64,000 nucleotides of DNA from Primulina eburnea (GCF_022965805.1 NC_133103.1:33947281-34011280); one strand, 5' to 3'. Shown: positions 46,103 through 57,332, counted from the first letter of the stretch. Numbers and translations are program-made. The notes: generated by a model not told the origin, from the sequence alone.

Positions 46103-48256
46103 TGTTAGAGTAGGTGCCCGTCGAGCCAAGTGTTGGCCGAGTGTTCACAATGAAACTCTATGAATAAGCAGTCTTTATTTTAATAATATTTGAAATTATT
46201 ACTTTGGCAAATCTTTATCTGTATACCCATGCTAGCTGCATAGATAAAGCCCTTGAATATACAAATAGTAGAAAGAATATGAGATGCTCATATGATGAGT
46301 ATCATGAAACTCATATTTGTAATACTGTATATTCTAAACGGTTCCTAGTCGATTCAGCCGCCACTAAGAAGGATATAGGCCGCTCGAGTTAGAGACTAGT
46401 ATCTGCGATGTGAGTACCATGTTTCATTGGTAGGGGACATTGTGATGTCCGAACATGCAGATAGGTGCTCCTTGTAGAGTGCACTGAACAACCCTCCATA
46501 AAAGGACTTTCCAAGTGGTTCTCACTTATCGAGTGGAAAAGTCCTGGTTTATGGTTGTACAGAATTAGTCCTTATGACCCGGGACAACATTGAGACTCTA
46601 TGTGCTAGAATTACACTTTGACTTGTTTACCGACTCTCATGGAGTCATCAGGTGGCAAGGTTGGGTGTTCTGTCGAAACACATAGGAGTCGATGCATTGT
46701 AGTCGGGGATTCACCGCTTACCTTCGGGTATGGATATCCTATGTGTTATCATGTGTATGTAGATCGAAATCTCTGGCCAGAGTATGGTTGTAATTAAGAA
46801 AGGTGTTTCATAGATTACACCATCGATGCAACTACGACATGACACATAGTATCGATTCATTGACAACTCTCGATAAACCAATGGTTGTCGAATCGATCGG
46901 GATATATGAGTTGAAGGGACCGTACTGTACGCTAACCATAATTGAATGGTTCTTGCAGGCACTATCATGTGATACCTAGGGAATCACGTAAGCGATGCTG
47001 CTAGGCGTTTAACGTGATTGGTTGGGTACTATCAGACTTGAGTTCTGACGTTCTTACTATCAAGGAGTTGATAAGTAAGAATGGAGCAATTGGGGTATGC
47101 TCGAATAAGGACATGTTTAGTCCGAATCACATGGAGATGTGAACCCACGGCTAGTTGTATCAATGAACCATTGAGGGCCACACAAGTACTAGCTTTGTAA
47201 ATCCCGATGAGAAGTAAAAAATAGTTCAATGTGTTGAACGGCTTATAAAGGAGTTTATAAGCGTAAGGAAAATTAGAAGTATGACTTCTATAAAGGAGAA
47301 AATAGTTCAAAGTGTTGAACGGCTTATAAATGTGTTTATAAGTGTAAAGAAAAATAGAAGTATGACTTCTATGAGAGAAATATAAATTTTAATTTATGGA
47401 AGTGTTCCTAGAATTAAAATTTGGCCAAGTGACTAATGTTTTTGAAAATTGTGATTTTCATAAACATTATTATGGACTAAATTAAATTAATTCAAGTGTT
47501 GAATTAATTAAACACTAGTGGGCCTAGTAGAGCCCAAATAATTAAATTAATTCAAGTGTTGGATTAATTAAATAATATTGAGTCTTGTAGAGCTCAATTA
47601 AAATAATTATTTAAACTAGTGGGACTTGGGTAAATTCAAGTAATGTTTAATTAGTCTCAAATATGTTTGAGATAATTAAATTTAGTCCAAAGTTTTTAAT
47701 TTGATTAAAAACTATATTGTATGCATGCATGGGAGGTGAAGAGTTGGGGAATACTTTTGATTAAAATAATGGTTGGCATGCAACTTTTTGTATCAACTTT
47801 TTGCAACCCCAAGAGAACTCTTCCCTCCTCCATTCCAAGCAAGATGGCCGAAACATCATCTATTATTCTCTCCCATTTTTCTCCATTTTTGTGTTCTTCA
47901 ATTTGTTGGAGAAAAAACACACTTCTCTTTGAAAAATCCTCAAATATTTCTAGTGCAATATTTGAGGGGATCTACCTAGTTGGTGGGCCTGCCTAATTTG
48001 AAGGAAAGATTCAAGGATTTGGAGGAGGAGCTTGTAGATCTTCATGCCTTGAAGAGCTTTGTTGTTTGACAACAAAGTTGGAGCCATAATCAACTTTTTA
48101 AAGTTGATAGGTAACACTTTATTACACCCTATGTATGACATTTTGTGTGTTATTGTATTTGTTGCACAAAGAAATGGGGTGGCCGAAATTTTCCTCATAA
48201 AATTCGATTTTTGTGCTTCCGTTGCGTTTCCGGCCACCGTAACCGGTCCGCTTTCA
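46103..48256 (+). repeat. 5' LTR of copia element G (2,154 bp)
   Basis: Starts TGTTAGAGTAGGTGCCCG, ends ACCGGTCCGCTTTCA. AT-rich with short repeats of AATTAATTCAAGTGTTG and of GTTCAAWGTGTTGAACGGCTTATAAA (about 47222-47345). The frames at 46711-47996 are identical in both LTRs simply because the LTRs are near-identical; no product is recognised. Confidence 0.95.
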
Positions 48257-48258
48257 AG

Positions 48259-48270
48259 TGGTATCCGAGC
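48259..48270 (+). promoter_or_regulatory. Primer-binding site of element G (one mismatch)
   Basis: TGGTATCCGAGC two bases after the LTR end; one base (CCG for CAG) differs from the initiator Met-tRNA complement present in F. Confidence 0.88.
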
Positions 48271-50071
48271 TATGGTTACGTTTTTGTGTAGCAAATACAA
48301 TATATATTATGTTGAGATCGATTTCTAACCGCATGAGTGTGTTTTTGCAACAAATCGAGGGCCGTTTTTGGGGAAAATTCGGGCAGCAAGTTGCTGCCCG
48401 TGTCGGGTAGCTCGGGCAGCCCGAGGGGCTGCCCGTTTCGGGCAGCTAGGGCAGCCCGAGGGGCTGCTCGAACAGCCCCATCATTTTAAATAAAAAAAAA
48501 AAAATTTTTGGTAAGTTGGCCGGAATCCGGCGACGGAGCTCCGGCGACGGCGATGACGACTAGGGTTTTCAAAATGTGTTTTGAAATATCAAAGTGTCAT
48601 GGGCCTTGAATTGTTGGGCCATTGGATGGCTAACATGTTTGTGATTTTAAATGGGCCAAAATGTTTTTGGTGAAAAATAAGTTTTTGGGCCCTTAAGTTT
48701 AAAATTACAAAAGTTGCAAATTTTTCTCATGAAATAAATAATTTAAGTTGGACTTTAATTATTTATAGTAAATGGTGATTTACAAGAAATTCGGTTATAA
48801 ATAAATTAATTTGAAAGTAGACAAAGGTGTTTGTATACTTTGTTAATTTAGTTTATAATCGTGGCGGTTAGTGATTGGATCAAGTTATATAATATTGGAT
48901 CAATTAATTATTGTGATAATTAATTGATGGTGTATGATATGTGATATTATGCATGAAGGATGATCAAAAGCCCAAGCCCAATTTGCTAGGTGTATGCTAG
49001 GATATTTTGTGTTGAATGATTGTAATAAATATCAATTTATAAAGTGGGCTTGGTTTATGGCCCGTTCCCACCCCATGAGATGTATCCCTATGTGCCATGG
49101 ATATTTATTTGTAAATATTAGTATAGTGGATGATCAAGATTGGAAGATGGTGGCCATGATGATTATGAAGATCGAAGACATGTAAATATTGGAAGCTTAT
49201 GTAAATGTTGCATTTGCATCCCGTGCATTTACCCTAGGATTGGACCTAGGTCCGTGTTTAGCTCACACGGACCATTAGTATTGGGGCGATTGATCATCCT
49301 TGTCTTGTTTACTGTTTATAATATATGCATGATATGTTATAAATAATGAGTATGTGTGTTATTATTATGATAATAACAAAGTTGCATGAATCCGGCAAAC
49401 ATACGATCAAACATGGCGAGCTTTTAAAATAAAATTAATGATGAGACCTTTCAAAATTAAAAACCCTCATTTTGAATAATATTCAAAATTAATATCAAGC
49501 CCGAAAAGGGGAATTATAAATTTGTTTATAATTTCCTTGTCTTCCATCGACAATGGGTGCATGATGAACGCTACCCGTACTCGAGGCTCGGCTCATATTA
49601 TTGGGGGGGCCCTGGGTGCCGGAAAGCTGTGACATCCATTGACATGGTGATGTGAACTACGTGGAACTCCCATGATTTCGGCTCATATTATTGAGGGAAC
49701 TCATGGCGACCGTCCATTAAGGTTCAACATCGATGGGTAAGGCTTGACACGTGAAGATGAACGACGTCATATTATTGGGTCCTAATCAAACGTGAGACAA
49801 AAGTTTACGTTAAGGGTTGCATTGTGATGCAATTGGAAACTACCTTTTAGGAATTGTGATTGGCTGATATTATTCGGGATCATAATTCGCTAATTGGACC
49901 TTACGTACCTACTGAGGAAAGGAGTTTCCCGTTTTCACTAGAGGGTAGTGAAAGATGTCAAAACAGTGGGAGCAAATATTTATGAAGTATAAGTCCAAAC
50001 TTCATATCTTACTAAATATTTAAAATAGTCATCAACATTTATCTGTTTTTACTTTTCAGTACAAATCGACA
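48271..50071 (+). other. Long untranslated leader of copia element G
   Basis: About 1.8 kb, with strong hairpins near the PBS (48381-48399: arms GGGCAGCA/TGCTGCCC; 48414-48434: arms GGGCAGCCC/GGGCTGCCC; further copies to 48479). Four copies of a SATATTATTSRGG-type motif lie at 49594, 49684, 49768 and 49866. Short frames (48994-49346) show no known product. Confidence 0.85.
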
Positions 50072-50932
50072 ATGTCTTCGATGCGCAATTCGATATCTAT
50101 AATACTCGACAAACACATTTTAACTGGACCTAATTACCTCACTTGGCTAAGAAATTTGAAAATAGTCTTAAATTCGGAAAGGGTAACATATACACTAACT
50201 CAGTCGCCCCCTGTTGAGGCTCCGACTGACTGCAATCCTGAGGAATTGCAGGCTTACAAGGAATGGTGTGACCATGACTTGATAGCCAGGTGTTATATGC
50301 TGACTTCTATGAACGATGAGCTACAGAGGCGTTTTGAGGGTGCAAAGAGTGCTGCTGACATTCATTTGCATCTCAAAGAGCTCTTTGGAGAGCAAACGCG
50401 TCCTCTTAGGCATGCTACCGTCAAGGAGCTGATCACTTTGCGCATGCGAGAGGGGACCTCGGTCCATGAGCATGGCCTAAAGGTGATCGGGCTCGTGGAC
50501 AAGCTCGTTGGCATGGATCTGATCCTGCCTTCGGAGTTGACCACCGACATGTTGCTGTTATCGCTGCCTAGCTCATTTGATCCTTTTGTGGTGAACTACA
50601 ACATGAACAAGATGGAACCGACCCTTGAGGAGTTGGTGAACATGCTTGTTACGTTTGAATCCACCATCAAGAAAGAGAAGTTGGTTCTTTATGTGGGTTC
50701 TTCATCTGGTACGAAGATTGATCCACATGGGAAGGGAAAGAAGAGTTCTTTCCAACGTCCCGAGAAGAACGTGCCCTTGTTGAGGCAATCTCCGAACCCT
50801 GTTGAGGCAGCCAGACCAGTTAAGGCTGACAAGACTAATGATGTATGTCATCACTGCAAGAAGCCTGGACATTGGAGGCGTAATTGCAAAGAATATCTTG
50901 CCCAGAAGTGTTCTGGAAACGGTATGTTCTAA
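50072..50932 (+). CDS. Copia gag protein of element G (open, truncated by a stop)
   Basis: A 286-codon open frame from MSSMRNSISIILDK to a stop at 50930 (Tyr position, TAA). It holds the UBN2-type gag domain (about 20-215), a basic linker and a complete zinc knuckle CHHCKKPGHWRRNC (50846-50887, about codon 259-272). In F the frame runs on through the protease, so the stop is damage, yet it leaves a free-standing capsid-nucleocapsid protein that could in principle still be made. It would bind element RNA through the knuckle and form cytoplasmic particles. No evidence of selection can be judged from one copy. Confidence 0.8.
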   Translation: MSSMRNSISIILDKHILTGPNYLTWLRNLKIVLNSERVTYTLTQSPPVEAPTDCNPEELQAYKEWCDHDLIARCYMLTSMNDELQRRFEGAKSAADIHLHLKELFGEQTRPLRHATVKELITLRMREGTSVHEHGLKVIGLVDKLVGMDLILPSELTTDMLLLSLPSSFDPFVVNYNMNKMEPTLEELVNMLVTFESTIKKEKLVLYVGSSSGTKIDPHGKGKKSSFQRPEKNVPLLRQSPNPVEAARPVKADKTNDVCHHCKKPGHWRRNCKEYLAQKCSGNGMF

Positions 50933-53308
50933 ATTTAAGTAAACATTTTAATTAACTCTACTTCTTGGGTATTAGATACCGGTTGTGACTCACATCTCTG
51001 TAATGGGTTACAGGTGATGGGAAGAAGTAGGAAGCTTAAGGAAGGTGTGACCTTCTTAAGGATGGGCAATGGAGCAAGAGTTGCTGCCAAGGCTATTAAG
51101 GATGTTTACTTATTGTTGAACAATGAATTTAAGTTAATTTTAAGAGATGTTTTGTTTGTACCTGTTTGGTGTAAAACATTGCTTCCATTTCTATTGTGAT
51201 AAAAATGGATATTCTTGTTTATTTAGCAAAGGTGTTTGCAACATTTACAAGAATGAATGTTTAATTGGTACTTGAGAACTTGAAAAACGATCTCTATAAC
51301 TTAAAAGTAAAAGATATTCTACTAAATGTCCATTCAAAGGCAGATACCATATGAGATATGGATGGGTAAGCCTCCCAAATATTCTTATCTTAGAATATGG
51401 GGAGCCCTGCTTATGTGAAGTAGGTAAGTGGGAGATAAATTGGATTGTTGATCCATTTTATGTTACTTTGTGGGATATCCAAGGAATTAAGTTGGATATT
51501 ATTTCTATCATCCCCAAGAAACAAAAGTGTTTGTTTCTAGGAATGCAACCTTTTTGGAAAAGGGTTTTCTATTGGATAGAAAAAGGGAGATGATAGAACT
51601 CGAAGAAGTTCGAGAGACACCCACAATTATAGAACCCACACCCGATGAGCCAAGAGAGGAGATACAAGCTCCTAGCAGATACGAGAAAGTCTCGAGACCA
51701 CCTATGAGGTATGGTCAGCTTCTTGAAGAAGGCCATGATGAGCCTAACCATGGATGTGATCCATGGACCTTCAAGGAAGCGTTATCTGATGCCAATTCAT
51801 CCAAGTGACTTGAAGAAATGGAATCTGAGATGAATTCCATGCATTCGAACCAAGTGTAGGATCTTGTGGATCCACCTGTGGGAACTGTTCCCATAGGGAC
51901 TTGGGGCGGATGGGAAGGTATTGACTTTCAAGGCGCGATTGGTGGCAAAAGGATGTACTCAAAGACAAGGAGTTGACTTTGAGGAAACCTTTTCCCAGTC
52001 GTAATGTTCAAGTCCATAAGGATTTTGCTAGCCATAGCTGCATGGTATGACTATGAGATATGGCAGATGGATGTTAAGACAGTCTTTCTTAATGGGGATT
52101 TTAAGAAAGTGATTTACATGTCTCAACCTGAAGGGTTTACATCTATCGGAAGTGAGCATATGGTATGTAAACTTCAGAGATCTATTTATGATCTAAAGCA
52201 GGCATCAAGGAGTTGGAACCTTAGATTCGATAGTACAATCAAAGAGTTTGATTTACTAAGAATCATGAGGGACCCTGTGTGTATAAGAAGGTCAGTGGGA
52301 GTGTTGTGACATTCCTGGTGTTATATGTTGATGACATTCTACTCATTGGGAACGATGTAGGAATGTTGCAATCAGCTGAGATATGGTTAGCGAGTAAGTT
52401 CTCGATGCAGGACTTGGGTGAAGCATCTTTTGTATTGGGATACATATCTATAGAGATAGATCGAAAAGATGGCTTGGTCTCACCCAGTCCACATACATGA
52501 TACCATCGTGAAGCGGTTCTCGATGGATGCGTCCTTGAGAGGACATCTACCAAAGTGTCATGGCGTGTCCCTATCCAAGTCTGTCTCCTGAGACTGATGC
52601 AGAGATAGTGACGATGACATGCATTCCGTATGCTTCGGCAATTGGTAACATCATGTATGGGATGATATCTACACGTCCTGACGTGGCGTTTTCACTATGT
52701 GTAGTGAAAAGATATCAATCGAACCCCGGTCTTTCACAACTAGAAAGCTGTGAAAGACATCCTCAAGTTGTGAGAAGGACCAATAAGTTGTTCTTGGTCT
52801 ATGGGGTAGAGAACTGAAATTGGAAGGCTATACCGACTCTAGCTTCCAAAGCGATATCGATAACTCGAAGTCAACCTCTAGTTTCGTATTCATGCTCAAC
52901 GGTGCTGCTGTCTCTTGGAAGAGTTCCAAGCAAGACAATAATACGGATTCCAGCACAGAGGCCGAATACATTGCTGCATCAGATGCAGCAAGAGAGGCTG
53001 TTTGGATAAGGAATTTCGTCCAAGAGTTGGACGTCATTCCTAATGGAATTGCTCCTATCCCGGTGTTGTGTGACAACACGGGAGCTATAGCTCAAGCAAA
53101 GGAGCCAAGGTCTCATCAGAAATCCAAACTAGTATTGAGAAAGTACCACATCCTCGGAGAGATTGTGGAATGAAGAGTAGTGTCTATTGACAAAGTCGGC
53201 TCCGCAGATTATGTTGTTGATCCACTAGCTAAGCCTTTACCTGGACCATTATTCGACAAGCATCGCGAATCAATGGGTTTTAAGCATATGGGTAGTTGGC
53301 TCTAGTGC
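50933..53308 (+). pseudogene. Degraded copia pol of element G, integrase core deleted
   Basis: Recognisable in order: protease LDTGCDSH (about 50970), GMGNGARVAAKA-type segment to about 51160, then a frameshift and a jump at about 51320-51350 from the pre-integrase region straight to TPYEIWMG. Roughly 0.65-0.7 kb holding the integrase finger and catalytic core, present in F, is absent. After that come PEEPREEIQAP-type linker (51600-51690), reverse transcriptase pieces with YVDD (52324-52335) in shifting frames, and RNase H (52820-53173, YTDSSFQSD, TEAEYIAA). Many stops and frameshifts. Confidence 0.93.
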
Positions 53309-53319
53309 AAGTGGGAGAT
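53309..53319 (+). other. Polypurine tract of element G
   Basis: AAGTGGGAGAT directly before the 3' LTR; same tract as F. Plus-strand primer site. Confidence 0.87.
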
Positions 53320-55472
53320 TGTTAGAGTAGGTGCCCGTCGAGCCAAGTGTTGGCCGAGTGTTCACAATGAAACTCTATGAATAAGCAGTCTTTATTTTAA
53401 TAATATTTGAAATTATTACTTTGGCAAATCTTTATCTGTATACCCATGCTAGCTGCATAGATAAAGCCCTTGAATATACAAATAGTAGAAAGAATATGAG
53501 ATGCTCATATGATGAGTATCATGAAACTCATATTTGTAATACTGTATATTCTAAACGGTTCCTAGTCGATTCAGCCGCCACTAAGAAGGATATAGGCCTC
53601 TCGAGTTAGAGACTAGTATCTGCGATGTGAGTACCATGTTTCATTGGTAGGGGACATTGTGATGTCCGAACATGCAGATAGGTGCTCCTTGTAGAGTGCA
53701 CTGAACAACCCTCCATAAAAGGACTTTCCAAGTGGTTCTCACTTATCGAGTGGAAAAGTCCTGGTTTATGGTTGTACAGAATTAGTCCTTATGACCCGGG
53801 ACAACATTGAGACACTATGTGCTAGAATTACACTTTGACTTGTTTACCGACTCTCATGGAGTCATCAGGTGGCAAGGTTGGGTGTTCTGTCGAAACACAT
53901 AGGAGTCGATGCATTGTAGTCGGGGATTCACCGCTTACCTTCGGGTATGGATATCCTATGTGTTATCATGTGTATGTAGATCGAAATCTCTGGCCAGAGT
54001 ATGGTTGTAATTAAGAAAGGTGTTTCATAGATTACACCATCGATGCAACTACGACATGACACATAGTATCGATTCATTGACAACTCTCGATAAACCAATG
54101 GTTGTCGAATCGATCGGGATATATGAGTTGAAGGGACCGTACTGTACGCTAACCATAATTGAATGGTTCTTGCAGGCACTATCATGTGATACCTAGGGAA
54201 TCACGTAAGCGATGCTGCTAGGCGTTTAACGTGATTGGTTGGGTACTATCAGACTTGAGTTCTGACGTTCTTACTATCAAGGAGTTGATAAGTAAGAATG
54301 GAGCAATTGGGGTATGCTCGAATAAGGACATGTTTAGTCCGAATCACATGGAGATGTGAACCCACGGCTAGTTGTATCAATGAACCATTGAGGGCCACAC
54401 AAGTACTAGCTTTGTAAATCCCGATGAGAAGTAAAAAATAGTTCAATGTGTTGAACGGCTTATAAAGGAGTTTATAAGCGTAAGGAAAATTAGAAGTATG
54501 ACTTCTATAAAGGAGAAAATAGTTCAAAGTGTTGAACGGCTTATAAATGTGTTTATAAGTGTAAAGAAAAATAGAAGTATGACTTCTATGAGAGAAATAT
54601 AAATTTTAATTTATGGAAGTGTTCCTAGAATTAAAATTTGGCCAAGTGACTAATGTTTTTGAAAATTGTGATTTTCATAAACATTATTATGGACTAAATT
54701 AAATTAATTCAAGTGTTGAATTAATTAAACACTAGTGGGCCTAATAGAGCCCAAATAATTAAATTAATTCAAGTGTTGGATTAATTAAATAATATTGAGT
54801 CTTGTAGAGCTCAATTAAAATAATTATTTAAACTAGTGGGACTTGGGTAAATTCAAGTAATGTTTAATTAGTCTCAAATATGTTTGAGATAATTAAATTT
54901 AGTCCAAAGTTTTTAATTTGATTAAAAACTATATTGTATGCATGCATGGGAGGTGAAGAGTTGGGGAATACTTTTGATTAAAATAATGGTTGGCATGCAA
55001 CTTTTTGTATCAACTTTTTGCAACCCCAAGAGAACTCTTCCCTCCTCCATTCCAAGCAAGATGGCCGAAACATCATCTATTATTCTCTCCCATTTTTCTC
55101 CATTTTTGTGTTCTTCAATTTGTTGGAGAAAAAACACACTTCTCTTTGAAAAATCCTCAAATATTTCTAGTGCAATATTTGAGGGGATCTACCTAGTTGG
55201 TGGTGGGCCTAATTTGAAGGAAAGATTCAAGGATTTGGAGGAGGAGCTTGTAGATCTTCATGCCTTGAAGAGCTTTGTTGTTTGACAACAAAGTTGGAGC
55301 CATAATCAACTTTTTAAAGTTGATAGGTAACACTTTATTACACCCTATGTATGACATTTTGTGTGTTATTGTATTTGTTGCACAAAGAAATGGGGTGGCC
55401 GAAATTTTCCTCATAAAATTCGATTTTTGTGCTTCCGTTGCGTTTCCGGCCACCGTAACCGGTCCGCTTTCA
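53320..55472 (+). repeat. 3' LTR of copia element G (2,153 bp)
   Basis: Nearly identical to 46103-48256. Differences seen: GCCTCTCGAG for GCCGCTCGAG, GAGACACTATG for GAGACTCTATG, CCTAATAGAG for CCTAGTAGAG, and a small rearrangement at GTTGGTGGTGGGCC. TSD AGGAC follows at 55473-55477. Confidence 0.96.
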
Positions 55473-55477
55473 AGGAC

Positions 55478-55623
55478 TTTATCTATGCAACTAGCATGGG
55501 TATACAGATAAAGATGTGCCAAAATAATAATTTCAAATATAATTAAAAAAAAGATCGTTTATACATAGAGTTTCATTGTGGACACTCGGCCAACACTTGG
55601 CTCGACGGGCACCTACTCTAACA
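55478..55623 (-). repeat. 5' LTR of copia element F, outer part beyond G
   Basis: The first 146 bases (minus strand, TGTTAGAGTAGG at 55623) of the F 5' LTR, separated from 44179-46102 by G. Satellite resumes at 55624, putative TSD CTATT. The matching piece in the F 3' LTR is 29751-29896. Confidence 0.93.
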
Positions 55624-56989
55624 CTATTGACAACTTCAGTTTGTCCATCCGTTTGAGGATGACAAGTAGTAGAAAACAACAATTTTGTGCCAAGTTTAGC
55701 CCATAAAATATTCCAAAATTAACTCAAGAATTTAACATCGCGACCAGAAACAATAGTCCTACGCATTCAATGCAACCTAGCGACTTCTCTAAAGAACAAA
55801 TCCGCAATGTTTGAAGCATCATTGGTTTTATGACAAGCTATAAAATGTGCCATCTTAGAGAATTTATCCACAACAACAAAAATAGAATCCCTCCCCTTCT
55901 TAGTCCTAGGCAACCCCAAAATAAAGTCCATAGAAATTTCAATCCAAGTTCTTTTTAAGAATAGCACGCAAAAGTGTTCCCAAAGTTCTATTGACAACTT
56001 CAGTTTGTCCATCCGTTTAAGGATGACAAGTAGTAGAAAACAACAATTTTGTGCCAAGTTTAGCCCATAAAGTATTCCAAAATTAACTCAAAAATTTAAC
56101 ATCGCGACCAGAAACAATAGTCCTAGGCATGCCATGCAACCTAACGACTTCTCTAAAGAAAAAATCCGCAATTTTTGAAGCATCATCGATTTTATGACAA
56201 GCTATAAAATGTTCGATCTTAGAGAATCTATCCACAACAACAAAAATAGAATCCATCCCCTTCTTAGTACTAGGCAACCCCAAAATAAAGTCCATAGAAA
56301 TGTCAATACAAGTTCTTTTTAAGAATAGCACGCAAAAGTGTTCCCAAAGTTCTATTGACAACTTCAGTTTGTCCATCCATTTGAGGATGACAGGTAGTAG
56401 AAAACAACAATTTTGTGCCAAGTTTAGTCCATAAAGTATTCCAAAAGTAACTCAAGAATTTAACATCGCGACCAGAAACAATAGTCCTAGGCATTCCATG
56501 CAACCTAGAGACTTCTCTAAAGAACAAATCCGCCATGTTTGAAGCATCATCGGTTTTATGACAAGATATAAAATGTGCCATCTTAGAGAATCTATCCACA
56601 ACAACAAAAATAGAATCCCTCCCCTTCTTAGTCCTAGGAAACCCCAAAATAAAGTCCATAGAAATGTCAATCCAAGTTTTTTTTAAGAATAGCACGCAAA
56701 AGTGTTCCCAAAGTTCTATTGACAACTTCAGTTTGTCCACCCGTTTGAGGATGACAAGTAGTAGAAAACAACAATTTTGTGCCAAGTTTAGCCCATAAAG
56801 TCTTCGAAAAGTAACTCAAGAATTTAACATTGCAACCAGAAACAATAGTCCTAGGCATGCCATGCAACCTAACGACTTCTCTAAAGAACAAATCCGCAAT
56901 GTTTGAAGCATCATCGGTTTTATGACAAGCTATAAAATGTGCCATCTTAGAGAATCTATCCACAAAAACAAAAATAGAATCACTCCCCT
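55624..56989 (-). repeat. Integrase-derived 364-bp satellite array, segment 4 (about 3.8 units)
   Basis: Same orientation and unit as segments 1-3, landmark order C, B, A, B. Interrupted on the right by element D (putative TSD CCCCT, 56985-56989; partner outside the window). One unit reads VSGCNV instead of VSGRDV at the catalytic-region motif. Confidence 0.95.
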
Positions 56990-57118
56990 TGTAATGCCCG
57001 GAAATTTAATCCCAGTAATCTGTAATTATTGATTTATAATTGACAGGATTACAAAAGGATTAATCGGGACATTGAGAAAAGAATTAGAAATTAAATGGTG
57101 AAGGTGAGGCCGAGGGGA

Positions 57119-57290
57119 CACCGCACCCGCGGCCTGGGAAGTAGCGCACCCGCGGTTGTGCTTCGGGAAATATTGTGCATCGAGACCGTAGGGTGACCGC
57201 ACCCGCGGTGCTTACGAGACCGCAACCGCGGTGCAAGACCGCACCCGCGGTGCAGCAACGACCGCACCCGCGGTGCTGTGTGTTGCGCGG
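57119..57290 (+). repeat. GC-rich palindromic module array in U3 of LTR D
   Basis: Six copies of the CCGCACCCGCGGTG type (for example CACCGCACCCGCGGCC, GACCGCACCCGCGGTG, GACCGCAACCGCGGTG). It lies about 30 bases upstream of the TATA-like stretch. Confidence 0.9.
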
Positions 57291-57320
57291 AAATTGTTCC
57301 ACTTCGCCTTATGCATGAAC

Positions 57321-57332
57321 GGATATATATAG
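57321..57332 (+). promoter_or_regulatory. TATA-like element of LTR D
   Basis: GATATATATAGC directly after the module array, at the same relative position as the TATA-like stretches of B, E and H. Positional evidence only. Confidence 0.5.

Larger units (their letters stand above)
46103..55472 (+). mobile_element. Ty1/copia retrotransposon G, nested in the 5' LTR of F, opposite orientation
   Basis: A 9,370-bp element with TG...CA termini (TGTTAGAG, GCTTTCA) and TSD AGGAC (46098-46102, 55473-55477). LTRs of 2,154 and 2,153 bp differ by only about three substitutions and one small indel, so it inserted very recently. It belongs to the same family as F. The internal coding region is heavily damaged, including loss of the integrase core, which implies the copy that moved was already defective and used proteins supplied by a relative. 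Confidence 0.95.
29323..55623 (-). mobile_element. Ty1/copia retrotransposon F, interrupted by elements B and G
   Basis: A minus-strand copia element inserted in the satellite. Its 5' LTR is on the right (44179-46102 plus 55478-55623, split by G), the PBS at 44165-44176, leader 42378-44164, gag start 42353-42377, remaining gag-pol 29911-33819 (split by B), PPT 29897-29908 and a truncated 3' LTR 29323-29896. The right flank resumes the satellite at 55624. The left end was lost: about 1.5 kb of the 3' LTR is replaced by the CACTA/SINE patch, so no TSD can be shown. In the overlapping 3' and 5' LTR parts I see about five differences in 574 bp. Confidence 0.93.

Noticed and set aside
46711..47996. 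Frames of 70-92 codons, repeated identically at 53928-55285, as conserved small genes
   Set aside because: Identity reflects the near-identical LTR pair of G, not conservation; no known domain.
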